Origin: Blastococcus atacamensis
Lineage (GTDB): Bacteria > Actinomycetota > Actinomycetes > Mycobacteriales > Geodermatophilaceae
Reading direction: 5' to 3'
Length of the DNA: 36,069 nucleotides
Assembly: GCF_002938425.1 (NCBI RefSeq)
Contig: NZ_POQU01000034.1
Location: 1-36,069 of the forward strand
Below the pieces are notes generated by a model. The model did not search any database. It was not told the origin of the DNA and was given only the letters and a program-made list of their open reading frames with translations. Shown here piece by piece: positions 28,415 through 36,069 of this stretch. Numbering within the stretch: position 1 is the stretch's first letter; each line of letters opens with the position of its first letter. A program made the translations under genes and the position numbers.

Positions 28415-28849
28415 GTGGACGAGCCGTGGCACGCCGGGACACCGGGTGTGCTGGCGCTGCCGTCCGGCCGCCTGGTGCGCGGGCGGAGCCTTCGCGCACC
28501 TCTTCCCGCCGGTCCGCTGCCGCGGTTCGGCGTCTACCTCGCCCGGCAACCGGCCAGCCCGATGGACTGGGACAGCCGATGGGTCCGGTGGCCGGACTTC
28601 CGCCTGCCCCGCGACCCGACCGACCTGCGGCATGCGCTGACCGAGGCATGGGAGCGGGCTGCGGACGAGCGCGTGGAGGTGGCGTGCTCGGGTGGCACCG
28701 GGCGGACCGGAACGGCGCTGGCCTGCCTGGCCGTCCTGGACGGCGTGCCGGCGGTGGCGGCGGTCGGGTACGTGCGCGAGCGCTACCGGCCGCGGGCGGT
28801 CGAGATGCGGGCGCAGCGCCGGTTCGTCCTCGGCTTCGCTGCCGGCTGA
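28415..28849 (+). CDS. Protein-tyrosine-phosphatase-like protein
   Basis: A 144-residue soluble protein with the Cys-x5-Arg phosphatase loop, CSGGTGRTG at about residue 90, so the active-site thiolate and phosphate-binding Arg are both present. The residue before the Cys is Ala, where most tyrosine phosphatases have His (HCxxGxxR). An Asp general acid may be in DWDSRWVRWPDFRLPRD, ahead of the loop, as in dual-specificity enzymes. The C-terminal GYVRERYRPRAVEMRAQRRF resembles the ending of an actinobacterial phosphatase-like family I know from memory. The GTG at 28415 was chosen for the TAGCCT box 7 nt upstream. Its targets are unknown. Confidence 0.8.
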   Translation: MDEPWHAGTPGVLALPSGRLVRGRSLRAPLPAGPLPRFGVYLARQPASPMDWDSRWVRWPDFRLPRDPTDLRHALTEAWERAADERVEVACSGGTGRTGTALACLAVLDGVPAVAAVGYVRERYRPRAVEMRAQRRFVLGFAAG

Positions 28850-28862
28850 CCGGGCACCGCGC

Positions 28863-29486
28863 TCAGGGACCGAGCCGGCGCGCGACGCGCTCCCGGCCGT
28901 CCCCGGACAGCTCGGCCAGGGCGGCGCCGCGTCCGGCCACGGTCATCAGGATCGCCTCCCCCGTGCCGCGGAGCTCGGGGCCGCGCCCGAAGGTCCAGTC
29001 GATGTCGGTGGCCACCAGCCGGACGCCGCGCACGCGGAGGGCACCCAGCAGCGTCGGCGCGACGAGCGCGGTCCGCAGGGCGGGCAGCAGCCGCTCGGAG
29101 GGGATGGCCCGGGGCAGGCCGAGCGGACGCCGGATGTCCTGCTGGTGGATCATCCCGTCGGTCAGGGCGATCCGCCCTCCCATCCCGGCGGTGAGCCCCG
29201 CGGGGGTCAGGTGCTCGTCGAGGAGCCCGATCAGCTGGGCCGCCGTCAGCGCCGAGAGCTCGCGCAGGCCGATGGCGTTGCTGCGATCGACCGTGAACCG
29301 GCCGCGGGCCAACCGTCCGGCCAGCTCGCGCCCGCTGAGTTCCTCGTAGCTGAGCACGTGCGCCACCACGTCGCGCACCGACCAGCCGGCGCACAGCGAC
29401 GGGGCGCGCCACTGCTCCGGGCTGAGCGTCCCCAGCAGGTCACGCAGGTCCTCGCGCTCCGCTCGGGCCTGGGCCATGAGGGTCAT
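28863..29486 (-). CDS. DinB-like mycothiol-dependent maleylpyruvate isomerase family protein
   Basis: A 207-residue four-helix-bundle protein of the MDMPI/DinB superfamily, whose characterised members use mycothiol, often in aromatic ring-cleavage. The metal ligands can be placed: His43 in VRDVVAHVLSYEE and His114 in TDGMIHQQDIRRPLG, with Asp110 where the reference enzyme has Glu. WRAPSLCAGWSVRDVVAHV is the usual first motif. GGAG lies 5 nt before the ATG at 29486. The gene lies downstream of ettA in the same direction, but a strong hairpin separates them. Its C-terminal half is the mainly beta part seen in this branch. No ring-cleavage gene is close, so the substrate is open. Confidence 0.88.
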   Translation of the reverse strand: MTLMAQARAEREDLRDLLGTLSPEQWRAPSLCAGWSVRDVVAHVLSYEELSGRELAGRLARGRFTVDRSNAIGLRELSALTAAQLIGLLDEHLTPAGLTAGMGGRIALTDGMIHQQDIRRPLGLPRAIPSERLLPALRTALVAPTLLGALRVRGVRLVATDIDWTFGRGPELRGTGEAILMTVAGRGAALAELSGDGRERVARRLGP

Positions 29487-29614
29487 GTGTGCTCCGCGGT
29501 GAAGCGGCCGCACCGGTTGCGCGGCAGGGAGGGGCGCGACGTTAGAGGATCTTCGACCACCGGACCACCGTGCGCTCCGCGGACGTCGGTCTGCGACCGG
29601 CAACCCGCGAGACG

Positions 29615-29654
29615 GCACTGGCCGGCGCGGAGCGAACTCCGTGCCGGCCAGTGC
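29615..29654 (-). terminator. Strong hairpin after ettA
   Basis: A 12-bp perfect stem (GCACTGGCCGGC with its complement), one G-T pair, then a 5-bp stem and a four-base loop. Read on the ettA strand the loop is TTCG, a very stable tetraloop. It lies about 75 nt past the ettA stop. No T-run. Confidence 0.75.
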
Positions 29655-29727
29655 AACCCTGTGGAACGTCCCCGCTGCAGGGCCCCGCAGCGAGCCTGCG
29701 AGTTCCGGGGGGCAGCGGAGTCCTTCG

Positions 29728-31398
<1,671 letters not shown>

Positions 31399-31499
31399 TG
31401 GCGTGGGAGCCTTCCGTCGTCTTGCGAGCGGGGGCGGGGCCGCCGGATCGCGACCCCACCCCGTGCGTTCTCGCCTGCGATCCTCCCAGCTCCCGGCAA

Positions 31500-31997
31500 C
31501 TAGACGTGCGCGGGTTCCGCGGAGAGGTCCTCGGTCATCTCCTCGAACGCGTCATCGGCGCCCACGTAGTCCCGGCCCGACACGTAGCCGCCGGCCTCGT
31601 CCTCCGCCGTGTTCGGCTCGTCCGGGGCCGCCGGAGCGGTCCGTGGCGTCCGGCGGAAGTCGGCGACCCCCCGGGCCAGGTTGGGCGCCACCGCCTCGGC
31701 CTTGATCTGCGGGCGGCTGCGGCGCCCCTGCTCGGACTCCCACTCGTCCGTGCGGATGTTGCCGACCACCACAACGGGGTCGCCCTTGCTGATGCTGTGC
31801 GAGACGTTGCCCCCCAGCTCGCCCCAGCACTCCACGTCGATGAAGAAGGAGTGGCCGTCGACCCAGTCCTGCGTCGCGCTGTCGAAGCGGCGCTCGGTGG
31901 CGGCCACGCGGAAGTTGGTGACGCTCCCGTTCTGCGTGCGGTTGCGGGTGGGGGCCTTGACGACGTTGCCGATGACGGTGATCTCGGTGGCGCTCAC
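31500..31997 (-). CDS. Single-stranded DNA-binding protein (SSB family, Rv2478c-like)
   Basis: A 165-residue OB-fold protein that would bind single-stranded DNA. The fold (residues 1-105) shows ATEITVIGNVVKAPTRN, VTNFRVAATERRFDSATQDW, FFIDVECWGELGGNVSHSIS and KGDPVVVVGNIRTDEWESEQ, the usual four strands. The C-terminal part is acidic and disordered (TAEDEAGGYVSGRDYVGADD) but lacks the DDDIPF tip of the main replicative SSB, so this is the second SSB, the type in M. tuberculosis Rv2478c. GAGGAG lies 4 nt before the GTG at 31997; an upstream ATG has no conserved residues. It lies 101 bp upstream of ettA and may share its transcript. Confidence 0.9.
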   Translation of the reverse strand: MSATEITVIGNVVKAPTRNRTQNGSVTNFRVAATERRFDSATQDWVDGHSFFIDVECWGELGGNVSHSISKGDPVVVVGNIRTDEWESEQGRRSRPQIKAEAVAPNLARGVADFRRTPRTAPAAPDEPNTAEDEAGGYVSGRDYVGADDAFEEMTEDLSAEPAHV

Positions 31998-32101
31998 GGT
32001 GCTCCTCGAGGGTGCTGCGCCGGACGGCGCGACCGGCTCGGTGCCGGTGTGCCGTCGACAATGAGCCCGTGGCAACCCGATGAGCAGGGGCTCCGCCGAA
32101 C

Positions 32102-32130
32102 TGTGGACGACCCTGCCCCTTGTGGACGAC
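32102..32130. repeat. Two direct copies of TGTGGACGAC, DnaA-box-like
   Basis: TGTGGACGAC occurs at 32102-32111 and again at 32121-32130, a 19-bp offset. Both differ by one base from TGTGGACAA, the complement of the actinobacterial DnaA box. They lie upstream of the ssb-like gene and the tRNA gene. Confidence 0.4.
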
Positions 32131-32149
32131 GGCACGTGAAGGTGCCGTC
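32128..32149. other. 8-bp hairpin upstream of tRNA-Arg
   Basis: GACGGCAC and GTGCCGTC form a perfect stem with a six-base loop, 36 bp before the tRNA gene. It may be a regulatory or processing structure; position does not tell. Confidence 0.5.
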
Positions 32150-32184
32150 CCCTCGCCGGGCGGCGATGCGATGATCGGGCCCGA

Positions 32185-32257
32185 GCGCCCGTAGCTCAGC
32201 GGATAGAGCAGGTGCCTTCTAAGCACTTGGTCGCAGGTTCGATCCCTGCCGGGCGCG
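32185..32257 (+). tRNA. tRNA-Arg (anticodon UCU)
   Basis: A complete cloverleaf of 73 bases. The acceptor stem is GCGCCCG with CGGGCGC. The D-arm has GCTCAGCGGATAGAGC. The anticodon stem GGTGC pairs with GCACT around the loop CTTCTAA, giving anticodon TCT. The T-arm is GCAGG, TTCGATC, CCTGC. The discriminator is G and no CCA is encoded. It reads AGA and AGG, rare codons in such a GC-rich genome. Confidence 0.97.
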
Positions 32258-32303
32258 CGTGGTCGCCGTCCCCGCTCGCCGGACGAGGTGCCCGCCGGGC
32301 TCG

Positions 32304-32309
32304 TAGTCT
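32304..32309 (+). promoter_or_regulatory. -10 box TAGTCT of the small membrane protein gene
   Basis: TAGTCT ends 7 nt before the GTG at 32317, matching the leaderless layout found five times elsewhere in the window. Confidence 0.5.
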
Positions 32310-32316
32310 CGACGGC

Positions 32317-32748
32317 GTGGCGGCGGGGGTGCGGATCTGGGCGGCCGTACTGCTGCTCGCCGCCGTGTTCCTGGGTCACGGCCTGCAGTGCGACTCCGGT
32401 GCCGCCGGAGATGGGCACGCCGCGCACGACCCAGAGGTCGCGGCGGCGGCGCTCGTCCTGGCAGCGGCCGAGACACCCGTGCACGAAGGCCCGGTGGTCC
32501 ACGCCGCCGCTCCCGTGGCCGCGGACGTCGGGGCGCTCGCCCCGCAGCACGCGCCGGAACTCCCCGCCCACCTGGCGGCCGTCTGCCTGGCCGTCCTCGC
32601 CGCCGGTCTGGCCGCCCTGGTCGCCGCGGCCGCGAAGCTCCGCGGAGTCTCGCTCGGGGTGAGCCCGCCGGCACGACCACGAGGACCGAACCGGGTAGCC
32701 CCCGTGGATCCCCCGGACCACTACGCCCTCTGCGTGATCCGGACCTAG
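32317..32748 (+). CDS. Small His-containing membrane protein, unknown function
   Basis: A 143-residue protein with an N-terminal hydrophobic segment (VRIWAAVLLLAAVFLGHGLQ) ending in a Cys-containing HGLQC, a His-rich exported loop (GDGHAAHDPEV, AETPVHEGPVVHAAAPVAAD), and a second helix (LAAVCLAVLAAGLAALVAAA). It ends in PDHYALCVIRT after a Pro-rich stretch. It looks similar to small proteins coded beside DUF305 genes in other Actinobacteria (possibly DUF6153), which I say from memory. The His loops would lie outside the membrane, which with the DUF305 partner suggests metal binding. The GTG start is set by TAGTCT at 7 nt. The DUF305 gene follows by 90 bp, so they may be one transcript. Function unproven. 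Confidence 0.7.
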   Translation: MAAGVRIWAAVLLLAAVFLGHGLQCDSGAAGDGHAAHDPEVAAAALVLAAAETPVHEGPVVHAAAPVAADVGALAPQHAPELPAHLAAVCLAVLAAGLAALVAAAAKLRGVSLGVSPPARPRGPNRVAPVDPPDHYALCVIRT

Positions 32749-32838
32749 GCCGAATGCCGCACCGCACCGCCTCGGCCCCTGCCGCCGCGGTGGCGGTCCG
32801 CGCACGCCCGAGTCCAGCACCCACAGAGGAAACAGCTC

Positions 32839-33468
32839 ATGAACCGCACGTCCGCACACCGCACAGCCCTGACCGGCGCCCTGCTCGCCGGTGCCCTCGC
32901 AATCGCCGGCTGCTCCGGTGACACCTCCCACGACGGCATGTCCGGCACGTCCGACAGCTCGTCCAGCGCCTCCGCCGGCTCCGACGCGGCGACGGACGCC
33001 AACGCCGCCGACGAGTCCTTCGCCTCCGGCATGCGGGTGCACCACGAGCAGGCGGTGGAGATGGCGGGCCTGGCGCCCGACCGTGCCGCCGACCCGCGCG
33101 TGACCGACCTCGCGGCACGCATCGAGGCCGCGCAGGGTCCTGAGATCCGGACGCTGTCCGGCTGGATGGAGGACTGGGGCGTCGAGGCCGGCAGCGGCAC
33201 CGACCACGGCAGCATGGGTCACGGGGGCATGGGCGGGATGATGTCCGCCGAGGACATGACCGCCCTGGCCGCCGCTTCCGGTGCCGAGTTCGACCGGATG
33301 TTCCTCGAGATGATGGTGGAGCACCACCGGGGCGCGATCGCGATGGCCGAGACGGAGCTCGCGGACGGGGAGAACGCCGACGCGCGCGCCATGGCGGAGT
33401 CCATCCAAGACACGCAGGCCGCCGAGATCGCGGAGATGGAACAGCTGCTCGCCGAGCTCGGCGGCTGA
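32839..33468 (+). CDS. DUF305 lipoprotein, probable copper-related
   Basis: A 209-residue exported lipoprotein with a signal peptide ending in lipobox AIAGC (Cys25). A Ser-rich linker follows (SDSSSSASAGSDAATDANAA). The DUF305 domain has the two diagnostic motifs: MRVHHEQAVEMAGLAPDRAA and FLEMMVEHHRGAIAMAETEL, both with His pairs on a helix. Between them lies HGSMGHGGMGGMM, an unusually rich Met/His loop of the kind that binds Cu(I). DUF305 proteins are four-helix-bundle members near copper-homeostasis genes; this one stands behind a His-rich small membrane protein. AGAGGA precedes the ATG by 9 nt. A strong terminator follows the stop. Confidence 0.92.
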   Translation: MNRTSAHRTALTGALLAGALAIAGCSGDTSHDGMSGTSDSSSSASAGSDAATDANAADESFASGMRVHHEQAVEMAGLAPDRAADPRVTDLAARIEAAQGPEIRTLSGWMEDWGVEAGSGTDHGSMGHGGMGGMMSAEDMTALAAASGAEFDRMFLEMMVEHHRGAIAMAETELADGENADARAMAESIQDTQAAEIAEMEQLLAELGG

Positions 33469-33477
33469 GCCGGACGC

Positions 33478-33508
33478 GCGGCGGGGTGGGCTCGGCCCGC
33501 CCCGCCGC
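33478..33508. terminator. 14-bp hairpin between the DUF305 and TetR genes
   Basis: GCGGCGGGGTGGGC pairs with GCCCGCCCCGCCGC across a TCG loop, with one T-G pair. It is placed between converging genes and can serve both. Confidence 0.8.
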
Positions 33509-33540
33509 CGCATCCGGCCGCCGGCCGGAGCGACCTCAGG

Positions 33541-34107
33541 TCAGGCGCCGGGGCGCAACCCGGCGAGCGTGACCTCGACCAGCCGCTGCACCGCGGCGGC
33601 CGAGGACAGCTCACCGGTCACCGACAGGGCGCCCAGCACGAAGACGGCCAGCTCCGTCGGTGGCACGTCGCCGCGCACCCGGCCGTCGCGGGCCTCCTCG
33701 GCGATCAGCTCGGCGAGGAACGTCCGCAGCTGGTCGTGGGCCCGGGCCGCGTGCTCCGACCGGTGCAGCCGGGCGGCGGTCTCCGACTGCCCGCCGTGCC
33801 GGGACATCCCGGCGTAGGCGGCGAGGACCGCCGGCAACCGGTCGGCCGGGTCGTCCGCGCGGTCCCGGATCGCGGTCAGGTGCTGCAGGTGCCGGCCGAT
33901 CTGCCGTTCGTGCCAGGCGGTGAGCACCGCGTCGAGATCGGGGAAGTGCCGGTAGAGGGTCGCGCGCCCGATTCCCGCGGCTTCCGCGACCTGGGACATG
34001 GTCAGGTCGAGGCCGTGCGAGGCGACGAGAGCGGCGGTCGCGTCCAGGACCGCGTCGCGCGTCGAACTGCGGTGCCCGGCGACCATCTCGGTCCACGGCG
34101 GCGGCAT
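33541..34107 (-). CDS. TetR family transcriptional regulator
   Basis: A repressor of 188 residues. The N-terminal domain contains STRDAVLDATAALVASHGLD and the helix-turn-helix MSQVAEAAGIGRATLYRHFP, the strongly conserved TetR recognition part. The larger C-terminal domain (about 65-188) binds an unknown ligand and makes the dimer; RLPAVLAAYAGMSRHGGQSE is its start. The gene is divergent from a pair of small membrane-protein genes by 86 bp, and GAGAC/GTCTC repeats in that gap make a likely operator, so it probably represses itself and those genes. ATG at 34107 is the first; a second ATG at 34086 has a comparable context. Confidence 0.93.
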   Translation of the reverse strand: MPPPWTEMVAGHRSSTRDAVLDATAALVASHGLDLTMSQVAEAAGIGRATLYRHFPDLDAVLTAWHERQIGRHLQHLTAIRDRADDPADRLPAVLAAYAGMSRHGGQSETAARLHRSEHAARAHDQLRTFLAELIAEEARDGRVRGDVPPTELAVFVLGALSVTGELSSAAAVQRLVEVTLAGLRPGA

Positions 34108-34125
34108 GCGATCAGGTCACTCTGC

Positions 34126-34161
34126 TGAGACGCCCTGTCTCGATCTGGACATGGTGTCTCA
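34126..34161. promoter_or_regulatory. Candidate TetR operator with three half-sites
   Basis: GAGAC (34127-34131) and GTCTC (34137-34141) make a 5-5-5 inverted repeat. A further GTCTCA (34156-34161) matches the complement of TGAGAC at 34126. All three lie in the 86-bp gap between the divergent TetR and membrane-protein genes, as expected for auto-repression. Confidence 0.55.
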
Positions 34162-34193
34162 CCCGATCGACGATGACGCCCCCGGAGGACCGC

Positions 34194-34385
34194 ATGACCC
34201 AGCTGCCACCCGACCCCGCTCCTCCCGGAGCAGACCGATCCCCGCGCACTCCCCGCTGGGTGATGGTGCTGGGCCTCCTCACTCTGGTCGTCCTCCTGCT
34301 GGTGCTGGGACTGCACCTGGCGGGGAGCGGCGCCGGCCCCGGCAGCCACCTCGGGTCGGCGACCACGCGACTCCTGTGGCCCTGA
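34194..34385 (+). CDS. Small single-helix membrane protein
   Basis: A 63-residue protein with a Pro-rich charged N-terminus (LPPDPAPPGADRSPRTPR), one transmembrane helix (WVMVLGLLTLVVLLLVLGLH), and a short Gly/Ser tail. GGAGGA lies 4 nt before the ATG at 34194, which decides against an ATG at 34173. Its stop overlaps the next gene's ATG by one base (TGATG), so the two are translationally coupled. Similar short proteins are often found before the four-helix membrane protein that follows. No function can be given. Confidence 0.72.
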   Translation: MTQLPPDPAPPGADRSPRTPRWVMVLGLLTLVVLLLVLGLHLAGSGAGPGSHLGSATTRLLWP

Positions 34386-34900
34386 TGCCACCGCGCCTCC
34401 GAAAGGCCGCGCTCCTCCTGCACGTCACCACGTCGGTGGGCTGGCTCGGTGCGGTCGGAGCGTTCCTCGCCCTCGCCGTCACCGGCCTGGCCTCCAGCGC
34501 CCGGGCCACGGTCCGCGGCACCTACGTGGCCGCGGACGTGGTCACCGATGCGGTGATCGTGCCGCTGGCCCTCGCCTCCCTGGGGTCCGACGTGCTGCAG
34601 TCCCTGGGAACCCCGTGGGGCCTGGTCCGGCACTACTGGGTGGTGGTGAAACTGGTCCTGACGGTCGCCTCGACCGCGCTCCTGCTCCTGCACTCGGGGC
34701 CGATCGGCCACCTCGGTGCGGTCGCCGGGAGCGGTGCCCGGCTCGGTGCGGACCTGGACGGCATGCGACTGCAACTGGTGGTGGACGCCGCCGCTGCACT
34801 GCTCGTGCTGCTCGGAGCCACGGCACTGGCCCTCTGGAAGCCCCGCGGCCTGACCCGCTGGGGCCGACGGCGGAGTCGGACCACGTCGGCGATTGAGTAA
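34385..34900 (+). CDS. Four-helix membrane protein (DUF2269/CopD-like in appearance)
   Basis: A 171-residue membrane protein with four predicted helices: LLLHVTTSVGWLGAVGAFLA, ADVVTDAVIVPLALASLG, YWVVVKLVLTVASTALLLLH and LVVDAAAALLVLLGATALAL. The His in the first helix with the SVGWLGA turn, and the HSG after the third, resemble DUF2269 and CopD-type proteins, some of which bind haem or copper. The N-terminus is short (PPRLRKAA) and the C-terminus basic. It is coupled to the 63-residue gene before it (TGATG), and the TetR gene is divergent from the pair. I cannot assign a function. Confidence 0.78.
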   Translation: MPPRLRKAALLLHVTTSVGWLGAVGAFLALAVTGLASSARATVRGTYVAADVVTDAVIVPLALASLGSDVLQSLGTPWGLVRHYWVVVKLVLTVASTALLLLHSGPIGHLGAVAGSGARLGADLDGMRLQLVVDAAAALLVLLGATALALWKPRGLTRWGRRRSRTTSAIE

Positions 34901-34975
34901 CCCGGGTCACGGGTAACGAGGCGCCACCGGTCGGGGGACGGGACCACATCAGCAGCGGTCGTTCGGAGCAAACGG

Positions 34976-36050
34976 GTGCGCAGGTCTACGGATACAGGTG
35001 TTCAGCAGAAGGCACGGGGGCGGCGGCGTCGCGCGTCCTCGCCGAGCGGAGGGCGGGGACGGCGCGGGGCGCTCGTCGCGGCCGTGCTCGTCGGGCTGGG
35101 CGGCGTCGTCGCCGGGGTGGCCCAGCCGGTCGAGCCCGATCTGACCGAGCAGTCCGCCGACACCAGCAGGGAGAACAGGCCCGTCGCGTGGGGCGCACCC
35201 GCCCTGTCCGCCGGCGCGCCCGCCGGTGCCCGCACCCTGGGCGAGGCGCCCGAGCAGACGGCGGACCAGCAGCCGCCCGCCCCCGAGGCGATCAGCGGCC
35301 TGGCGGCCAACGGCATCCCGATGGTCGCGCTCAACGCCTACCGCGTGGCGGCGCTCCGGATGGCCGACGCCAAGCCGCAGTGCGGGATCGACTGGTCGCT
35401 GCTGGCCGGCATCGGGCGGGTGGAGTCCAACCACGGCCGGTTCGGCGGCGCGGTGCTCCAGGCCGACGGCACCTCGGTGCCGGAGATCCGCGGACCGGCG
35501 CTGGACGGCGGCCAGTTCGCCTACATCGGCGACTCCGACGACGGCCGCTTCGACCACGACACCACCTACGACCGCGCGGTCGGGCCGATGCAGTTCATCC
35601 CGACCACCTGGCGGTCCTACGCCATCGACGCCGACGGCAACGGGACCACCGACCCCTTCGACATCGACGACGCCACCCTGGGCGCCGCCCACTACCTGTG
35701 CGTGGCGGGCGGGAACCTGGGCAACGAGGCCGGGCTGCGCCGCGCCGTGCTGGCCTACAACCACTCCGACGAGTACGTCGCCCAGGTGCTGGCCCTGGCC
35801 CGCGCCTACGCCGCGGGGATCGCCGTCGACAGCCTGCCGCTGTCCGGCATCACCAGCGGCTCGGTTCCGCCACCCACCGGCAACTACCGCGCGCCTGCGG
35901 CACCCGGCCCGGCCATCGGCGCCTCCGACACGACACCTGCCTCCGGCGACACGGTGGGCGCCCAGGGGGCTCCGCCGCCGCCGCCCCCGGCGGGCCCGGC
36001 CGCGCCACCGCCCGACCAGGGTTCGCAGCCGTCACCGGCAGGGGTGTGGG
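34976..36050 (+). CDS. Lytic murein transglycosylase, C-terminus cut off by window end
   Basis: A peptidoglycan-cleaving enzyme, anchored or exported. The open frame has 358 residues up to the adapter-like end. A basic N-terminus (QKARGRRRRASS) precedes one hydrophobic segment at 32-49 (ALVAAVLVGLGGVVAGVA), a signal anchor. The SLT/MltB-like domain has the catalytic Glu150 in GIGRVESNHGRFGG, then GPMQFIPTTWRSYAID, DATLGAAHYLC and RRAVLAYNHSDEY, which is the full set of motifs. After about residue 300 the chain becomes Pro-, Ala- and Gly-rich (PPPPPPAGPAAPPPDQ), a wall-spanning linker. The GTG start follows GGAG by 7 nt. The stop is not in the window. The gene does not form part of the TetR unit by sequence evidence. 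Confidence 0.88.
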
Positions 36051-36069
36051 CCGTCTCTTATACACCTCT
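36051..36069. other. Tn5/Nextera mosaic-end-like adapter sequence at the contig end
   Basis: The final 19 bases, CCGTCTCTTATACACCTCT, match the complement of the mosaic end (CTGTCTCTTATACACATCT) at 17 of 19 positions. The stretch is AT-rich in a GC-rich gene and ends exactly at the edge. It is a library adapter left in the assembly, with two errors, and not part of the genome. Confidence 0.9.

Noticed and set aside
26855-28633. A 592-residue ligase with an N-terminal extension
   Set aside because: The extension crosses the thioesterase gene on the same strand in another frame and reads as low-complexity Arg/Pro/Gly. The GTG at 27880 with AGGAG is the real start.
31998-32135. 46-residue N-terminal extension of the SSB
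   Set aside because: The extension is not like any SSB, and GAGGAG stands before the GTG at 31997, where the OB fold begins.
36051-36069. Possible end of a native Tn5-like insertion sequence
   Set aside because: The bases fit the artificial mosaic end better than the natural IS50 outer or inner ends, and they lie exactly at the sequence edge with no transposase nearby.

Overview
The window is very GC-rich chromosomal DNA with strong GC bias at third codon positions and many GTG starts. It encodes several markers of mycothiol-producing Actinobacteria: a mycothiol-dependent nitroreductase homologue, a DinB-like mycothiol-dependent enzyme, the cytochrome aa3 subunit CtaJ, and an Eis-type acetyltransferase. 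Gene content and style suggest Geodermatophilaceae or a near relative (Blastococcus, Geodermatophilus, Modestobacter); this is an inference, as no rRNA is present. The last 19 bases match the Tn5/Nextera mosaic end at 17 of 19 positions, so the right edge is a contig end carrying adapter sequence.

Layout. 1-6410: a flavin monooxygenase broken by two frameshifts, divergent from a DHA2 drug-efflux transporter, then a SigG-type ECF sigma factor, a large lipoprotein with an unrecognised C-terminal domain, and a MarR-like regulator. 6527-17251: Eis-like acetyltransferase, rpiB, a DUF429 protein, an SDR, the Rv2466c-like thioredoxin-fold protein, pepN, a DUF5130 protein, ctaJ, an amidase, a membrane protein and an HNH protein. 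17407-23156: S9 prolyl oligopeptidase, an MFS permease overlapping a group II truncated haemoglobin (glbO), and a GH13 alpha-glucosidase. 23200-25700: an ECF biotin transporter (bioY, ATPase, EcfT) joined to a MOSC protein. 25707-28353: a minus-strand thioesterase, short acyl-CoA ligase and thiolase operon. 28415-32257: a tyrosine-phosphatase-like protein, a DinB-like enzyme, ettA, an SSB and tRNA-Arg(UCU). 32317-36069: a small His-rich membrane protein, a DUF305 lipoprotein, a TetR regulator, two membrane proteins and a truncated lytic transglycosylase.

The order rpiB, nitroreductase, pepN, DUF5130, HNH, glbO, alpha-glucosidase, thioesterase, ettA, ssb follows, from memory, M. tuberculosis Rv2465c to Rv2478c. 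The window is therefore an ancestral actinobacterial backbone with lineage-specific genes inserted between the conserved ones, not a genomic island. No CRISPR, prophage, insertion sequence or recognisable defence system is visible.

The least ordinary items are: a run of hairpins and duplicated palindromes between pepN and the DUF5130 gene; a recurrent TANNNT box about 7 nt before start codons that lack Shine-Dalgarno sequences, pointing to leaderless mRNAs; a thiolase without its second catalytic Cys; a CPWA variant of the nitroreductase active site; and the unassigned lipoprotein domain. No gap between genes exceeds 300 bases.
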